A stretch of DNA of 64,000 nucleotides from contig NZ_JAERVO010000001.1 in the NCBI RefSeq assembly GCF_016798325.1, positions 186,001 through 250,000 of the forward strand, in the 5' to 3' direction. This stretch comes from Marinobacter mangrovi. Lineage in GTDB: Bacteria; Pseudomonadota; Gammaproteobacteria; Pseudomonadales; Oleiphilaceae. A program made the translations under genes and the position numbers. The notes under the pieces were generated by a model. The model saw only the letters and a program-made list of their open reading frames with translations. It was not told the DNA's origin and ran no database searches. Shown here piece by piece: positions 28,803 through 36,878 of the stretch. Within the stretch, counting starts at the first letter, position 1. Each line of letters opens with the position of its first letter.

Positions 28803-30278
28803 TCAGAAGCCTTTCGGGATCTCGAACCCTGCCAGTCCCGCCTTTTCCATCAATTCCGCGAAACCAATCGTGGTCAGGTCCATGCCCGGTGCCCCGATAA
28901 CCTGGATGTTGTAGGGCAGGCCGTCCCGAGACCGGCCCACCGGCACCGAGGTGGCGGGCAATCCCAATGTCGTGGCCAGGGCGATCCAGCAGAACTGGTC
29001 GAGGTAGGGACGGGGCTTGCCGTTGACGGTGATCCTGCGGTTGAAGGCTTCGCCTTTCTGATCGTGTTCGATCGCCGTGGTTGGCGTTATTGGCGTCAAC
29101 AGCACGTCGTATTCCTCGAACAGAGTATCGATCTCGGCGCGCATTTTTTCGCGTCGTTCGTTCCAGTGCAGCCAACTGTGGATGGGCTGGTTCACGGCAC
29201 GGCCGTATTCGCCGATGTGGTGGGTCATGGGCAGGAAGAGTCGCAGCCATTTTTCCAGGCGTCCGACCCAGGCCATCTGGCGACGCTGTTTCGGTGTCAG
29301 GGAGGCGCTCACCAGGCTGCCGAGCAGGTTGAAGTAAACCGGCAGGATGGTTTCCATATCCAGCAGGTTGTGTCGGGCATCCGCCACCAGCGCGCCCTGT
29401 TCCTCAAGCCGTCGGCCCAGCGCGCGATAGGCCTGGGTCAGTTCGTCGGCCACCGGACACAGGGGATCGTCGAGCCAGAGGCCGACCCGGGCCTGTTCCA
29501 GACTCTCCAGGCGGCTGTCCGTCAGTGACAGGGACCAGCTGCGCTGCTCCAGTCGGCGCGGACCGGCAATCACCGGCAACAGCGTCCGCAAGTCGCCGGC
29601 GCTGCGGGCCATGGGGCCGCCTTCCACCAGATCCGGCTCGCTCAGGGTCCCGGGCGGTCCGGGGATGTGGCCGCGCATGGACACCAGGTGGCGGGTGGGC
29701 TTATGGCCAAACACGCCACAGAAGTGGCTGGGCGTGCGAATGGAGCCCGCCAGGTCGCTGCCCACTTCCAACGGTGTGAGTCCGGCGGCGAGCGCCGCCG
29801 CCGCACCACCGGAGGACCCGCCAGGCGTGTGCTTGGGGTTGTAAGGGTTCTGGGTGGTGCCGAAGACCTTGTTGTAGCTCTGGATGTCCATGGCGTAGAG
29901 CGGCACGTTGGTCTTGCCAAGGATGATGGCGCCGGCATCCACGAGCCGCTGTACCAGGTCGGCGTTCTGGCGCGGCACATAATCCTTCATCGCCGGGGCG
30001 CCGGCCACGCAGTGCAGGCCGGCGACTTCCCAGGTGTCCTTGAGGGTCATCGGCAGGCCGTGCAGGGGGCCGAGTGGCTCGCCCCGGGCGCGCCGTGCAT
30101 CGGCCTCGGTGGCCTGACGCAGGGCGTCCTCTTCGGCCAGAGTGACCACGGCGTTGACGTCGGGATTGCGTGACTTGATGCGGGCGATCAGGGCCTGGGT
30201 GAGTGCCTCACTGGTCAGCTCGCCGGACTTCAAGGCCGCGAGCAGTTCGACCGCACTGTGGTAATGGAGATCAGACAT
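28803..30278 (-). CDS. amidase (amidase-signature family)
   Basis: A 491-aa enzyme with the Ser-cisSer-Lys triad region: Lys in LPMTLKDTWEV, and the signature TPGGSSGGAAAALAAGLTPLEVGSDLAGSIRTP segment carrying both serines. The C-terminal half diverges from GatA, and no gatB/gatC is adjacent, so it is probably a free amidase for small amides or fatty-acid amides rather than a Glu-tRNA amidotransferase subunit. The start at 30278 has GAGGAAG about 10 nt upstream; an ATG at 30329 would add 17 residues. Confidence 0.88.
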   Translation of the reverse strand: MSDLHYHSAVELLAALKSGELTSEALTQALIARIKSRNPDVNAVVTLAEEDALRQATEADARRARGEPLGPLHGLPMTLKDTWEVAGLHCVAGAPAMKDYVPRQNADLVQRLVDAGAIILGKTNVPLYAMDIQSYNKVFGTTQNPYNPKHTPGGSSGGAAAALAAGLTPLEVGSDLAGSIRTPSHFCGVFGHKPTRHLVSMRGHIPGPPGTLSEPDLVEGGPMARSAGDLRTLLPVIAGPRRLEQRSWSLSLTDSRLESLEQARVGLWLDDPLCPVADELTQAYRALGRRLEEQGALVADARHNLLDMETILPVYFNLLGSLVSASLTPKQRRQMAWVGRLEKWLRLFLPMTHHIGEYGRAVNQPIHSWLHWNERREKMRAEIDTLFEEYDVLLTPITPTTAIEHDQKGEAFNRRITVNGKPRPYLDQFCWIALATTLGLPATSVPVGRSRDGLPYNIQVIGAPGMDLTTIGFAELMEKAGLAGFEIPKGF

Positions 30279-30409
30279 GCCGGATGACTTCCTCGGAAAA
30301 AGACGTTCTGAATCATCCATTAAAGACAAGCTGTAGCGACAAGTAAAGCAATTGCTTTAGGCGAAGCGGGTGGGGCCGCCGGCGATCCTCTTTTGGCCCG
30401 ATTCGACCA

Positions 30410-31417
30410 TTACAGCTCTTGGCGCCAGCGTTTGATGGCCATCTGCTTCTTCAAGGCCTCGATGATTTCGTTGACCACCTGGATGATCTGACGCTCGCTT
30501 TCACTCGGCCCTTCGCCGGGGGCGGCGGTTTCCTGGAGGAAGGTGCCGACGATGTCCTCAATGAAGGCGTGGTTCTTGGCCGACGCCAGATCTTCCAGGA
30601 TCCGGTGGATGACTTCCGCCACGATATCGCCCACGGCGGCCTCAAGGGTTTCCGTGATCTGGGGACCGAGCATCGGCACCTGACGCAGGCGGGACAGCTC
30701 AACGTTCTGGGTCAGGGCATGGTCCACGCAGTTTTCCAGGTAATGGCGCAGCGCCCCGCGGTTGGGGATGTAACCGGTCTGGGCGGTTTCCGCGACCTTT
30801 TCCGACAGCCATTGGGTCAGCAGCTCCCGACGAGGCATGAGGATGTCGTTCTGGATGCGGTGGATCAGCGGTGAACCGTGGGTCATTTCTTCCTGGGCGC
30901 CGGACAGCACCTTGATGACAATTCGGTCCGACAACTCTTCCATGAAGGCCTCGTAGTAGAACTTGAGGAACTGGTAGACGCGCGTCTGGGTAAAGTCGAT
31001 GACCTGGTACTTGTGCAGTCGGTATACGATGGAGATGACCCGCAACACCCGCAGGAAACGGTAGGAGCCGATCGGAATACAACCCAGCAGGTCGTACCAG
31101 TGGATAAACGGGTAGAAATACCAGCGGCTGTAGAGCTTGCTGTGAATGGCGTAGATCCAGCGGATGACGAATTCGGTCAGGAAGATCCAGACGAAGATCA
31201 GGTCATAGAAAATGAAGTTGCGGTGGATCGGCCGGTAGAATTCCGCAAACGGCTGGGCGTACTGGAAGAGCAGGTCCTTGACCGCTTCGACCGCATACAG
31301 TGAATCGAAGATGATCCAGGTGATGTTGAGGAACAGCAGCCCCAGCATCACGAAATCCACGATGAACCAGAACAGCTGGTGACTGCGACGTAGATTGGCT
31401 CGATTGATTGTAAACAT
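30410..31417 (-). CDS. voltage-sensor-like membrane protein without pore domain
   Basis: A 335-aa protein. Residues 14-125 hold about four hydrophobic segments that resemble S1-S4 of voltage-gated channels; the last contains regularly spaced arginines (RFLRVLRV, then VYRLHKY). No selectivity filter or S5-S6 pore follows. Instead residues 140-335 are a charged helical domain (EELSDRIVIKVL, then two helical repeats up to IKRWRQEL). It could be a voltage-sensing or ion-transporter-like protein whose output is cytoplasmic. Start at 31417 is preferred to 31507. Function is not known. Confidence 0.7.
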   Translation of the reverse strand: MFTINRANLRRSHQLFWFIVDFVMLGLLFLNITWIIFDSLYAVEAVKDLLFQYAQPFAEFYRPIHRNFIFYDLIFVWIFLTEFVIRWIYAIHSKLYSRWYFYPFIHWYDLLGCIPIGSYRFLRVLRVISIVYRLHKYQVIDFTQTRVYQFLKFYYEAFMEELSDRIVIKVLSGAQEEMTHGSPLIHRIQNDILMPRRELLTQWLSEKVAETAQTGYIPNRGALRHYLENCVDHALTQNVELSRLRQVPMLGPQITETLEAAVGDIVAEVIHRILEDLASAKNHAFIEDIVGTFLQETAAPGEGPSESERQIIQVVNEIIEALKKQMAIKRWRQEL

Positions 31418-31549
31418 GCGCCTCGCCTGGCCGATGAATGGGGGCGTTTCCGCCCCATCCAGGGCAGCGGACAACGACTGCTCGACGCCGTAGCCTACCA
31501 CCGGCACATAGCCAGCGAGAAACCGGCGGTGGTGACCGCCGGCATCCGG

Positions 31550-32761
31550 CTACTTGAGTTCCGCCGAGCTTTTGCCGAGCAGGCGGCGGGCGATGATCAG
31601 CAGCTGAATCTGCTGCGTGCCTTCAAAGATATCCAGGATCTTGGAATCCCGCGCCCACTTTTCCAGCAACTCCACTTCACTGTAGCCAAGGCTGCCGCAG
31701 AGCTCCACGCAGCGCAGGGTCACCTGGTTACCGACGCGCCCCGCCTTGGCCTTGGCCATGGACGCCTCGCGGGAGTTGGGCAGACCGTTGTCCGCCATCC
31801 AGGCGGCCTTGAGGGTGAGCAGGCGGGCGGCGTCCCACTCGGCCTCAAGCCGTTGCAGTTCCCGTTCGGCCGCGGTCTGGGTCCAGGTTTGGGCGCGGTA
31901 GGTCAGCGGCTGGTCGTACTTTTCCAGCAAGGCGTAGGTCTGGTCGAGTGCCGCGCGGGCGATACCGATGGCCATGCCGGCGACCACCGGGCGGGTGTTG
32001 TCGAAGGTCTGCATGGCGCCGGCAAAGCCCTTGTCGACGCTGATCTCGGGATCGCCCAGCAGGTTGGCCGCCGGTACCCGGCAGTTGTCGAAGCGAATGG
32101 CGGCGGTGTCGGAGGCGCGAATGCCCAGCTTCTTTTCCAGCCGTTCCACGCTCATGCCCGGGGTGCCTTTCTCCACCACGAACGATTTGATGGCGGCGCG
32201 GCCCTGGCTGCGGTCCAGCGAGGCCCAGACCACCACGGCATCGGCTCTTTCGCCGGCAGTCACGTAGATTTTCTCGCCGTTGATGATGTAGTCGTCACCG
32301 TCCTGGGTGGCGGTGGTGCGGATCGAGGCGCTGTCCGATCCGGCGCCGGGTTCGGTGATCGCCATGGCGGCCCAGGTGTTCCCCAGGCGGGCCAGCTGTT
32401 CCTCGTTGGCGACCGCGGCGATGGCGGAGTTACCCAGGCCCTGGCGGGGAATGGACAGGGCCAGCCCGACATCGCCCCAGCACAGCTCGGTCAGCCCCAG
32501 GACGGTTTTCATATTGGTGCCGTTGCGGTTGCCCGACCCGTTTTCATCGCCGGCGCGGGCCAGGCTGCCGGCGCCGGCACCACCATCGCCGGAGCCCTCA
32601 TTCATGCCATCCATGATGGAAGCAAACATATCCAGCTCGCGGGGATAGTCGTGCTCGGCGCGGTCGTACTTGCGGGAGATGGGGCGAAACACTTCCCGGG
32701 CCACCTGCTGGGCCTGATTGATGAGCGGGGTGAACTTACGTGGTATTTCCAGGTTCATCAT
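31550..32761 (-). CDS. acyl-CoA dehydrogenase, catalytically complete
   Basis: A 403-aa flavoprotein. ITEPGAGSDSASIRTTA, NGEKIYVTAGERAD and the C-terminal FEGTQQIQ (with the catalytic-base Glu) are the standard ACAD motifs. A Gly/Ser-rich insertion (about 54-75) is unusual. It removes hydrogens from acyl-CoA and passes electrons to ETF. The ATG pair at 32761/32758 follows GGAG. It begins 19 bp after the stop of a second, diverged ACAD gene, with which it probably forms one operon. Confidence 0.92.
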   Translation of the reverse strand: MMNLEIPRKFTPLINQAQQVAREVFRPISRKYDRAEHDYPRELDMFASIMDGMNEGSGDGGAGAGSLARAGDENGSGNRNGTNMKTVLGLTELCWGDVGLALSIPRQGLGNSAIAAVANEEQLARLGNTWAAMAITEPGAGSDSASIRTTATQDGDDYIINGEKIYVTAGERADAVVVWASLDRSQGRAAIKSFVVEKGTPGMSVERLEKKLGIRASDTAAIRFDNCRVPAANLLGDPEISVDKGFAGAMQTFDNTRPVVAGMAIGIARAALDQTYALLEKYDQPLTYRAQTWTQTAAERELQRLEAEWDAARLLTLKAAWMADNGLPNSREASMAKAKAGRVGNQVTLRCVELCGSLGYSEVELLEKWARDSKILDIFEGTQQIQLLIIARRLLGKSSAELK

Positions 32762-32780
32762 CGAAGTCTCCTTAACGGCA

Positions 32781-34088
32781 TCAGGCGTGGGTACCGCCAA
32801 ACAGGGTGGCGGTCGAGCGCAGGTCCCGATACCAGCGTTCCACCGGGTGTTCCTTGACGAAGCCGTGACCGCCCAGCAACTGCACGCCGTTGGTGCCGAC
32901 TTCCATGGCTTTCTCGCTGCAGAGCAGCCGCGCCAGGCAGGCTTCCCGATGATAGGTGCGACCGGTCTCCGCCCGGCTGGCGGCGCGCCAGGTGAGCAGG
33001 CGCATGCTTTCGATCTCGATGGCCATGTCGCTGATCATGAAGGCGACCGACTGCCGGTGGCTGATGGGCTCACCGAATGCTTCGCGCTCGTTGGCATAGG
33101 GGATGACATAGTCCTGTACCGCCTGCGCACAGCCCACGGCGAGGCCGCAGCGCAGCAGCACGCCGCGATCGATGAAGGTGCTGTAGTTGAAGTCCTCGTC
33201 GCCCAGCAGGGCGGAGGCCGGCAGCCTCACGTTATCCAGGCGGATGCGCCCCGTCCCGGCAGCTCGCAGACCCATGGCGGGTTCGGCTTCGAAGGCCAGG
33301 CCGTCGGTCCCGCGCTCAATCAGGAACAACCTTGGGCCTTCGCCGTCCAGTTCGGCTGCCACCAGATACAGATCGCTGTCGCCAGCGCGGACAACGCCGC
33401 TTTTCAGACCGTTCAGCGTGAAGTCGTCACCATGGCGTGTCGCGCGGGTCGAAAGTGACATGGGATCGAACAGGGGCACCGGCTCGTCGATGGCGATGGT
33501 GGCGACCGGCGGCTGGTCTTCGCAGAACGCTGGCAGGTAGGTGGACTGCTGCTCGGCCGTACCCCAGCGGGTGACGGCCTGGGCCACGCTGAACGGCGCC
33601 AGCAGGGCCTGAGCGAGTCCCAGGTCGCCCCAGGCGAGCTGTTCGGCGATGAGGACGCTGGTCACTGGCGACAGATTCTCGGCAACCCCGCCAAACTCGG
33701 CGGGAACGGCATAGAGGCTCAGGCCCAACGCCTGCGCCTGGTGCTCGATGTCATGCGGCAGGGCGGCATTCTCATCGCACTCGGCCGCATTCGGTCTCAG
33801 CACATCGGAGGCAAAGCGCCGCAGGCTGTCGACGATCATCTGCTGGTCGTCGTCCAGGTTCAGGTCGAACAGGTCGCCCGGTCGGCGGGCGGGCAGCCGC
33901 TTGCGGGGGAACAGATCCCGGGCCCGCTTGAATTCACGGTTGGCGACGGTCAACGTCTGAAAGCCGACACGAGTTCCCTGGTAGGCCAGTCGCTCGACCG
34001 GCTTGCGCACGCCCAGGCGATCAAGCAGGGGGAGGCCGGCCAGGCGATTCATGGCGGACAGGGCGAAACCAATTGGATCGCGCGTCAT
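32781..34088 (-). CDS. acyl-CoA dehydrogenase homologue lacking the catalytic Glu
   Basis: A 435-aa ACAD-like protein. The general fold is visible (VQLLGGHGFVKEHPVERWYRD near the C-terminus), but key motifs are changed: the TEPxxGSD loop reads DEPVPLFDP, and the usual YEGT reads FGGT, with the protein ending two residues later. It therefore lacks the active-site base and the usual last helix. It lies immediately upstream of an intact ACAD gene, so it may be a non-catalytic subunit of a mixed complex. Start at 34088 follows GGAG. Confidence 0.85.
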   Translation of the reverse strand: MTRDPIGFALSAMNRLAGLPLLDRLGVRKPVERLAYQGTRVGFQTLTVANREFKRARDLFPRKRLPARRPGDLFDLNLDDDQQMIVDSLRRFASDVLRPNAAECDENAALPHDIEHQAQALGLSLYAVPAEFGGVAENLSPVTSVLIAEQLAWGDLGLAQALLAPFSVAQAVTRWGTAEQQSTYLPAFCEDQPPVATIAIDEPVPLFDPMSLSTRATRHGDDFTLNGLKSGVVRAGDSDLYLVAAELDGEGPRLFLIERGTDGLAFEAEPAMGLRAAGTGRIRLDNVRLPASALLGDEDFNYSTFIDRGVLLRCGLAVGCAQAVQDYVIPYANEREAFGEPISHRQSVAFMISDMAIEIESMRLLTWRAASRAETGRTYHREACLARLLCSEKAMEVGTNGVQLLGGHGFVKEHPVERWYRDLRSTATLFGGTHA

Positions 34089-34290
34089 GCTGGATCTCCG
34101 TTGTTGTTGGTTCAGGAAGCTGAACCTGATCATGTGGTGCGGCTGGCCCTCCGCCATTGGCGAACGGGGCTTCGGGGCAGGGCAATCCGGTCAACGCGAC
34201 CCGGACTGTGCCGGTATTGACGACATCGAGCCGGGCGATAGGCCTGTCACATTGTGACGATTCGGTTATCCCCCTTTGAAATCATTTATT

Positions 34291-34314
34291 TTCAGCTTAC
34301 AGTTGTAAGCTGAA
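34291..34314. promoter_or_regulatory. 24-bp palindrome, possible operator
   Basis: TTCAGCTTACA (34291-34301) and TGTAAGCTGAA (34304-34314) are perfect inverted repeats with a 2-bp centre. It lies 35 bp before the trhA-like start and about 200 bp upstream of the ACAD operon on the other strand. The size and symmetry fit a TetR-type operator, but I do not recognise the motif. The absence of a T-run after it speaks against a terminator. Confidence 0.5.
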
Positions 34315-34349
34315 ATTCTGAGCGTCGAGAAGAGATTCCGGAGGCATCC

Positions 34350-35027
34350 TTGAGTACCCAACCCACGGTCAACGTTGATGGCAGCGTGCAGGACTACCCG
34401 GTCGTCGAGGAATGGCTGAACTGGATCAGCCATGGCCTGGCGGCCCTGTGCAGTATCGCCGGCATGGTGGTGCTGATCGTACTGGCCAGCCTGGAAGCGG
34501 ACCCCTGGAAAATTGTCAGCTTCAGCATTTATGGCGCCAGCATGACCCTGCTGTTCCTGGCCTCGACGCTGTACCACAGCGCCCGTCAGCCCCATCTGCG
34601 CCGCATCTTCAAGATGCTGGATCACTGTGCCATTTTCCTCTTGATTGCGGGGACCTACACACCGTTCCTGCTGGTGAATATGCGCGATGGGGCCGGCTGG
34701 CTGCTGTTCGGCATCGTCTGGGGTCTGGCGGCGGCGGGGATTACCCTGAAGCTGGTGTTTGGCCACCGTTTCAAGGCGTTGCAGATCGTGATCTATCTGC
34801 TGATGGGGTGGCTGATCGTCTTTGCCTCCACCGAGCTGGCGGCAAGCGTGAACAGCCTGGGGCTATGGCTGGTGGTGGCCGGCGGCATTACCTACACGCT
34901 GGGCGTGGTGTTCTACCTGATCAAGCAGATTCCCTACAATCACGCCATCTGGCACCTGTTCGTGGTCGGTGGCGGGGCCTGTCACTTTTTCGCCATCTAT
35001 TACGGCGTCCTTTACGACAAGATTTGA
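34350..35027 (+). CDS. trhA: hemolysin III / TrhA family membrane protein
   Basis: A 225-aa protein with seven predicted transmembrane helices. The metal-site pattern of the PAQR/hemolysin-III superfamily is present: Ser and His in LASTLYHSAR, Asp-His in FKMLDHCAIF, and HxxxH-like His residues in YNHAIWHLFVVGGGACHFF. It starts with TTG at 34350 after a GGAGG. YqfA/TrhA has been linked to membrane lipid homeostasis in E. coli; the older hemolysin name does not imply toxicity. Confidence 0.9.
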   Translation: MSTQPTVNVDGSVQDYPVVEEWLNWISHGLAALCSIAGMVVLIVLASLEADPWKIVSFSIYGASMTLLFLASTLYHSARQPHLRRIFKMLDHCAIFLLIAGTYTPFLLVNMRDGAGWLLFGIVWGLAAAGITLKLVFGHRFKALQIVIYLLMGWLIVFASTELAASVNSLGLWLVVAGGITYTLGVVFYLIKQIPYNHAIWHLFVVGGGACHFFAIYYGVLYDKI

Positions 35028-35132
35028 GGCATTTCTGATCGTCCCATTCTGTAATCCGGAAAGTCAGGCAGGGAACGCCGATCTTCGGTAGCATACGGCT
35101 GTTCGAAAGGTCACTTAGGGACGGAGACGTTT

Positions 35133-36878
35133 TTGACGATCAGCGCATTACGCCTGGGTGCATGCACCGGTTTTCTGCTGTCAGGTCTGTTCTGGGCCGC
35201 CTCTGCGCTGGGTGCGGGCCAGGTCGAGGTTCGCGTCGAAGGTGATTTTCCTGCCCTCCAGGAAAACGCCAGCAATTACATCGGTAACGTCGACGGGCGT
35301 TCCGCCGAAGATCTCCGCCGCTATGTCAGTCATGCCGAGTCCCAGGTGCGTGAAGCATTACGGGCCCTGGGCTATTACGATCCCAGCGTCCAGTGGCAGG
35401 TGGACGACTCCGGAGAAGCGCCGCACCTCCAGCTCACCGTCCAACCGGGTGAACCGGTAAAGATCCGCGACCGCGAGGTGCGGGTGGAGGGCGATGCAGC
35501 GTCTGATCCGGATTTCGGTAAGGGCGATCTGTCCGCGATTGCGCCGGGCAAGGTGCTCAACCACGGGGCCTATGAGGCGGTTCGCCAGCGTATCCGCAAC
35601 CGGGCCCGCAAGCTGGGTTACTTCGATGGGAAATTCACCGAGCGCAAGCTCAAGGTGGATCCGGAGGCCCGCACGGCGGATATCCTGATTGTCTTTGAGA
35701 GCGGACCGCGTTATCTCTTTGGTGACGTCACCTTTGAAGGCGACGGGACTTTCGAGGAGCAGCTGCTTGACGGCTTTGTCGAGATCAAGCCCGGGGATCC
35801 CTACGATGCGGACAAGATCGCCGAACTCGACAACAATCTTTCCAACAGTGGCTATTTTGCCGGGGTGATTGTGGATGCTCGTCACGAAGAGGCAACCGAC
35901 CGACGGGTTCCGATCCATGTGCGGCTGAACACCCGGGATCCTCGCTCGGTGGCCGCGGGTATCGGCTTTTCCACCGATGTGGGGCCGCGCTTCCGGGGCA
36001 CCTGGACGGAGCACTGGATTAACGCCATGGGCCACCGCCGTGGAGCGGAGGCCGAACTGTCGGCGCCGCGCCAGAGTGTCAGTGCCTACTACGAATTGCC
36101 GCTCGATCCCCCCATGACCGATGCCATCCGTTTCACCACCGGGTATCAGAACGAGAACATCGAGGATGTGAAGTCCGAGCGCTTCACCTTTGGTGAGCAG
36201 TGGCGCCACCAGCTCGATAATGAGTGGATGCGGGTGCTTTCGCTTCGTTTGGAGCGTGAGAACTACACCATTGGCCAGCAGGAGCCCAACAGCAGTCAAC
36301 TGCTGCTGCCGGGCATCAGTTTTTCCAAGCTGGTGGCGGATTCGCCGATGGATCCATCACGGGGGTATCGTCTGCAACTGGATGTCACCGGGGCCCACCG
36401 ACAGCTTCTTTCCGATGCGGATATTGCCCATGTGCTGGCGGTGGCCAAGGGGCTGGTGACGGTCGGAAACGGTCATCGATTTCTCGGTCGTTTGCAGCTC
36501 GGGGCGGTGGCCACCAATGATTTTGACGACGTGCCGCCCTCGCTGCGTTTCTTCGCCGGTGGTGACCAGAGCGTGCGAGGTTACGGCTACCAGACCCTGT
36601 CTCCCAAGGACTCCGACGGCGACACCGTGGGCGGCCGGTATTTGATTGTGGGCAGCCTCGAATACCAGTATCCGCTGTCCGATCAATGGCGCCTGGCGAC
36701 TTTTGTCGACCGGGGCAATGCCATCGATAGTCTGAACGATCCACTGGCGACCGGTGTCGGTGCCGGTATCCGCTGGGTCAGCCCGGTCGGGCCGATTCGC
36801 CTGGATCTGGCCAAGGGTCTCGACGACGATCTGGGGGGCAGCTGGCGTCTGCACTTCTCGATGGGGCCAGAGCTATGA
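35133..36878 (+). CDS. tamA: translocation and assembly module protein TamA
   Basis: A 581-aa outer-membrane protein of the Omp85 family. Signal peptide (about 1-27, ending SALGAG), three POTRA domains (about 30-270) and a 16-strand barrel (from about 275), with the conserved FFAGGDQSVRGYGYQ and terminal LHFSMGPEL. It starts with TTG at 35133, 6 nt after GGAG. TamA works with TamB in outer-membrane protein and lipid transport; its stop overlaps the tamB start (ATGA). Confidence 0.95.
   Translation: MTISALRLGACTGFLLSGLFWAASALGAGQVEVRVEGDFPALQENASNYIGNVDGRSAEDLRRYVSHAESQVREALRALGYYDPSVQWQVDDSGEAPHLQLTVQPGEPVKIRDREVRVEGDAASDPDFGKGDLSAIAPGKVLNHGAYEAVRQRIRNRARKLGYFDGKFTERKLKVDPEARTADILIVFESGPRYLFGDVTFEGDGTFEEQLLDGFVEIKPGDPYDADKIAELDNNLSNSGYFAGVIVDARHEEATDRRVPIHVRLNTRDPRSVAAGIGFSTDVGPRFRGTWTEHWINAMGHRRGAEAELSAPRQSVSAYYELPLDPPMTDAIRFTTGYQNENIEDVKSERFTFGEQWRHQLDNEWMRVLSLRLERENYTIGQQEPNSSQLLLPGISFSKLVADSPMDPSRGYRLQLDVTGAHRQLLSDADIAHVLAVAKGLVTVGNGHRFLGRLQLGAVATNDFDDVPPSLRFFAGGDQSVRGYGYQTLSPKDSDGDTVGGRYLIVGSLEYQYPLSDQWRLATFVDRGNAIDSLNDPLATGVGAGIRWVSPVGPIRLDLAKGLDDDLGGSWRLHFSMGPEL

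Noticed and set aside
34350..35027. Hemolysin toxin
   Set aside because: The hemolysin-III name is historical; the motifs are those of the PAQR-like TrhA membrane homeostasis family.
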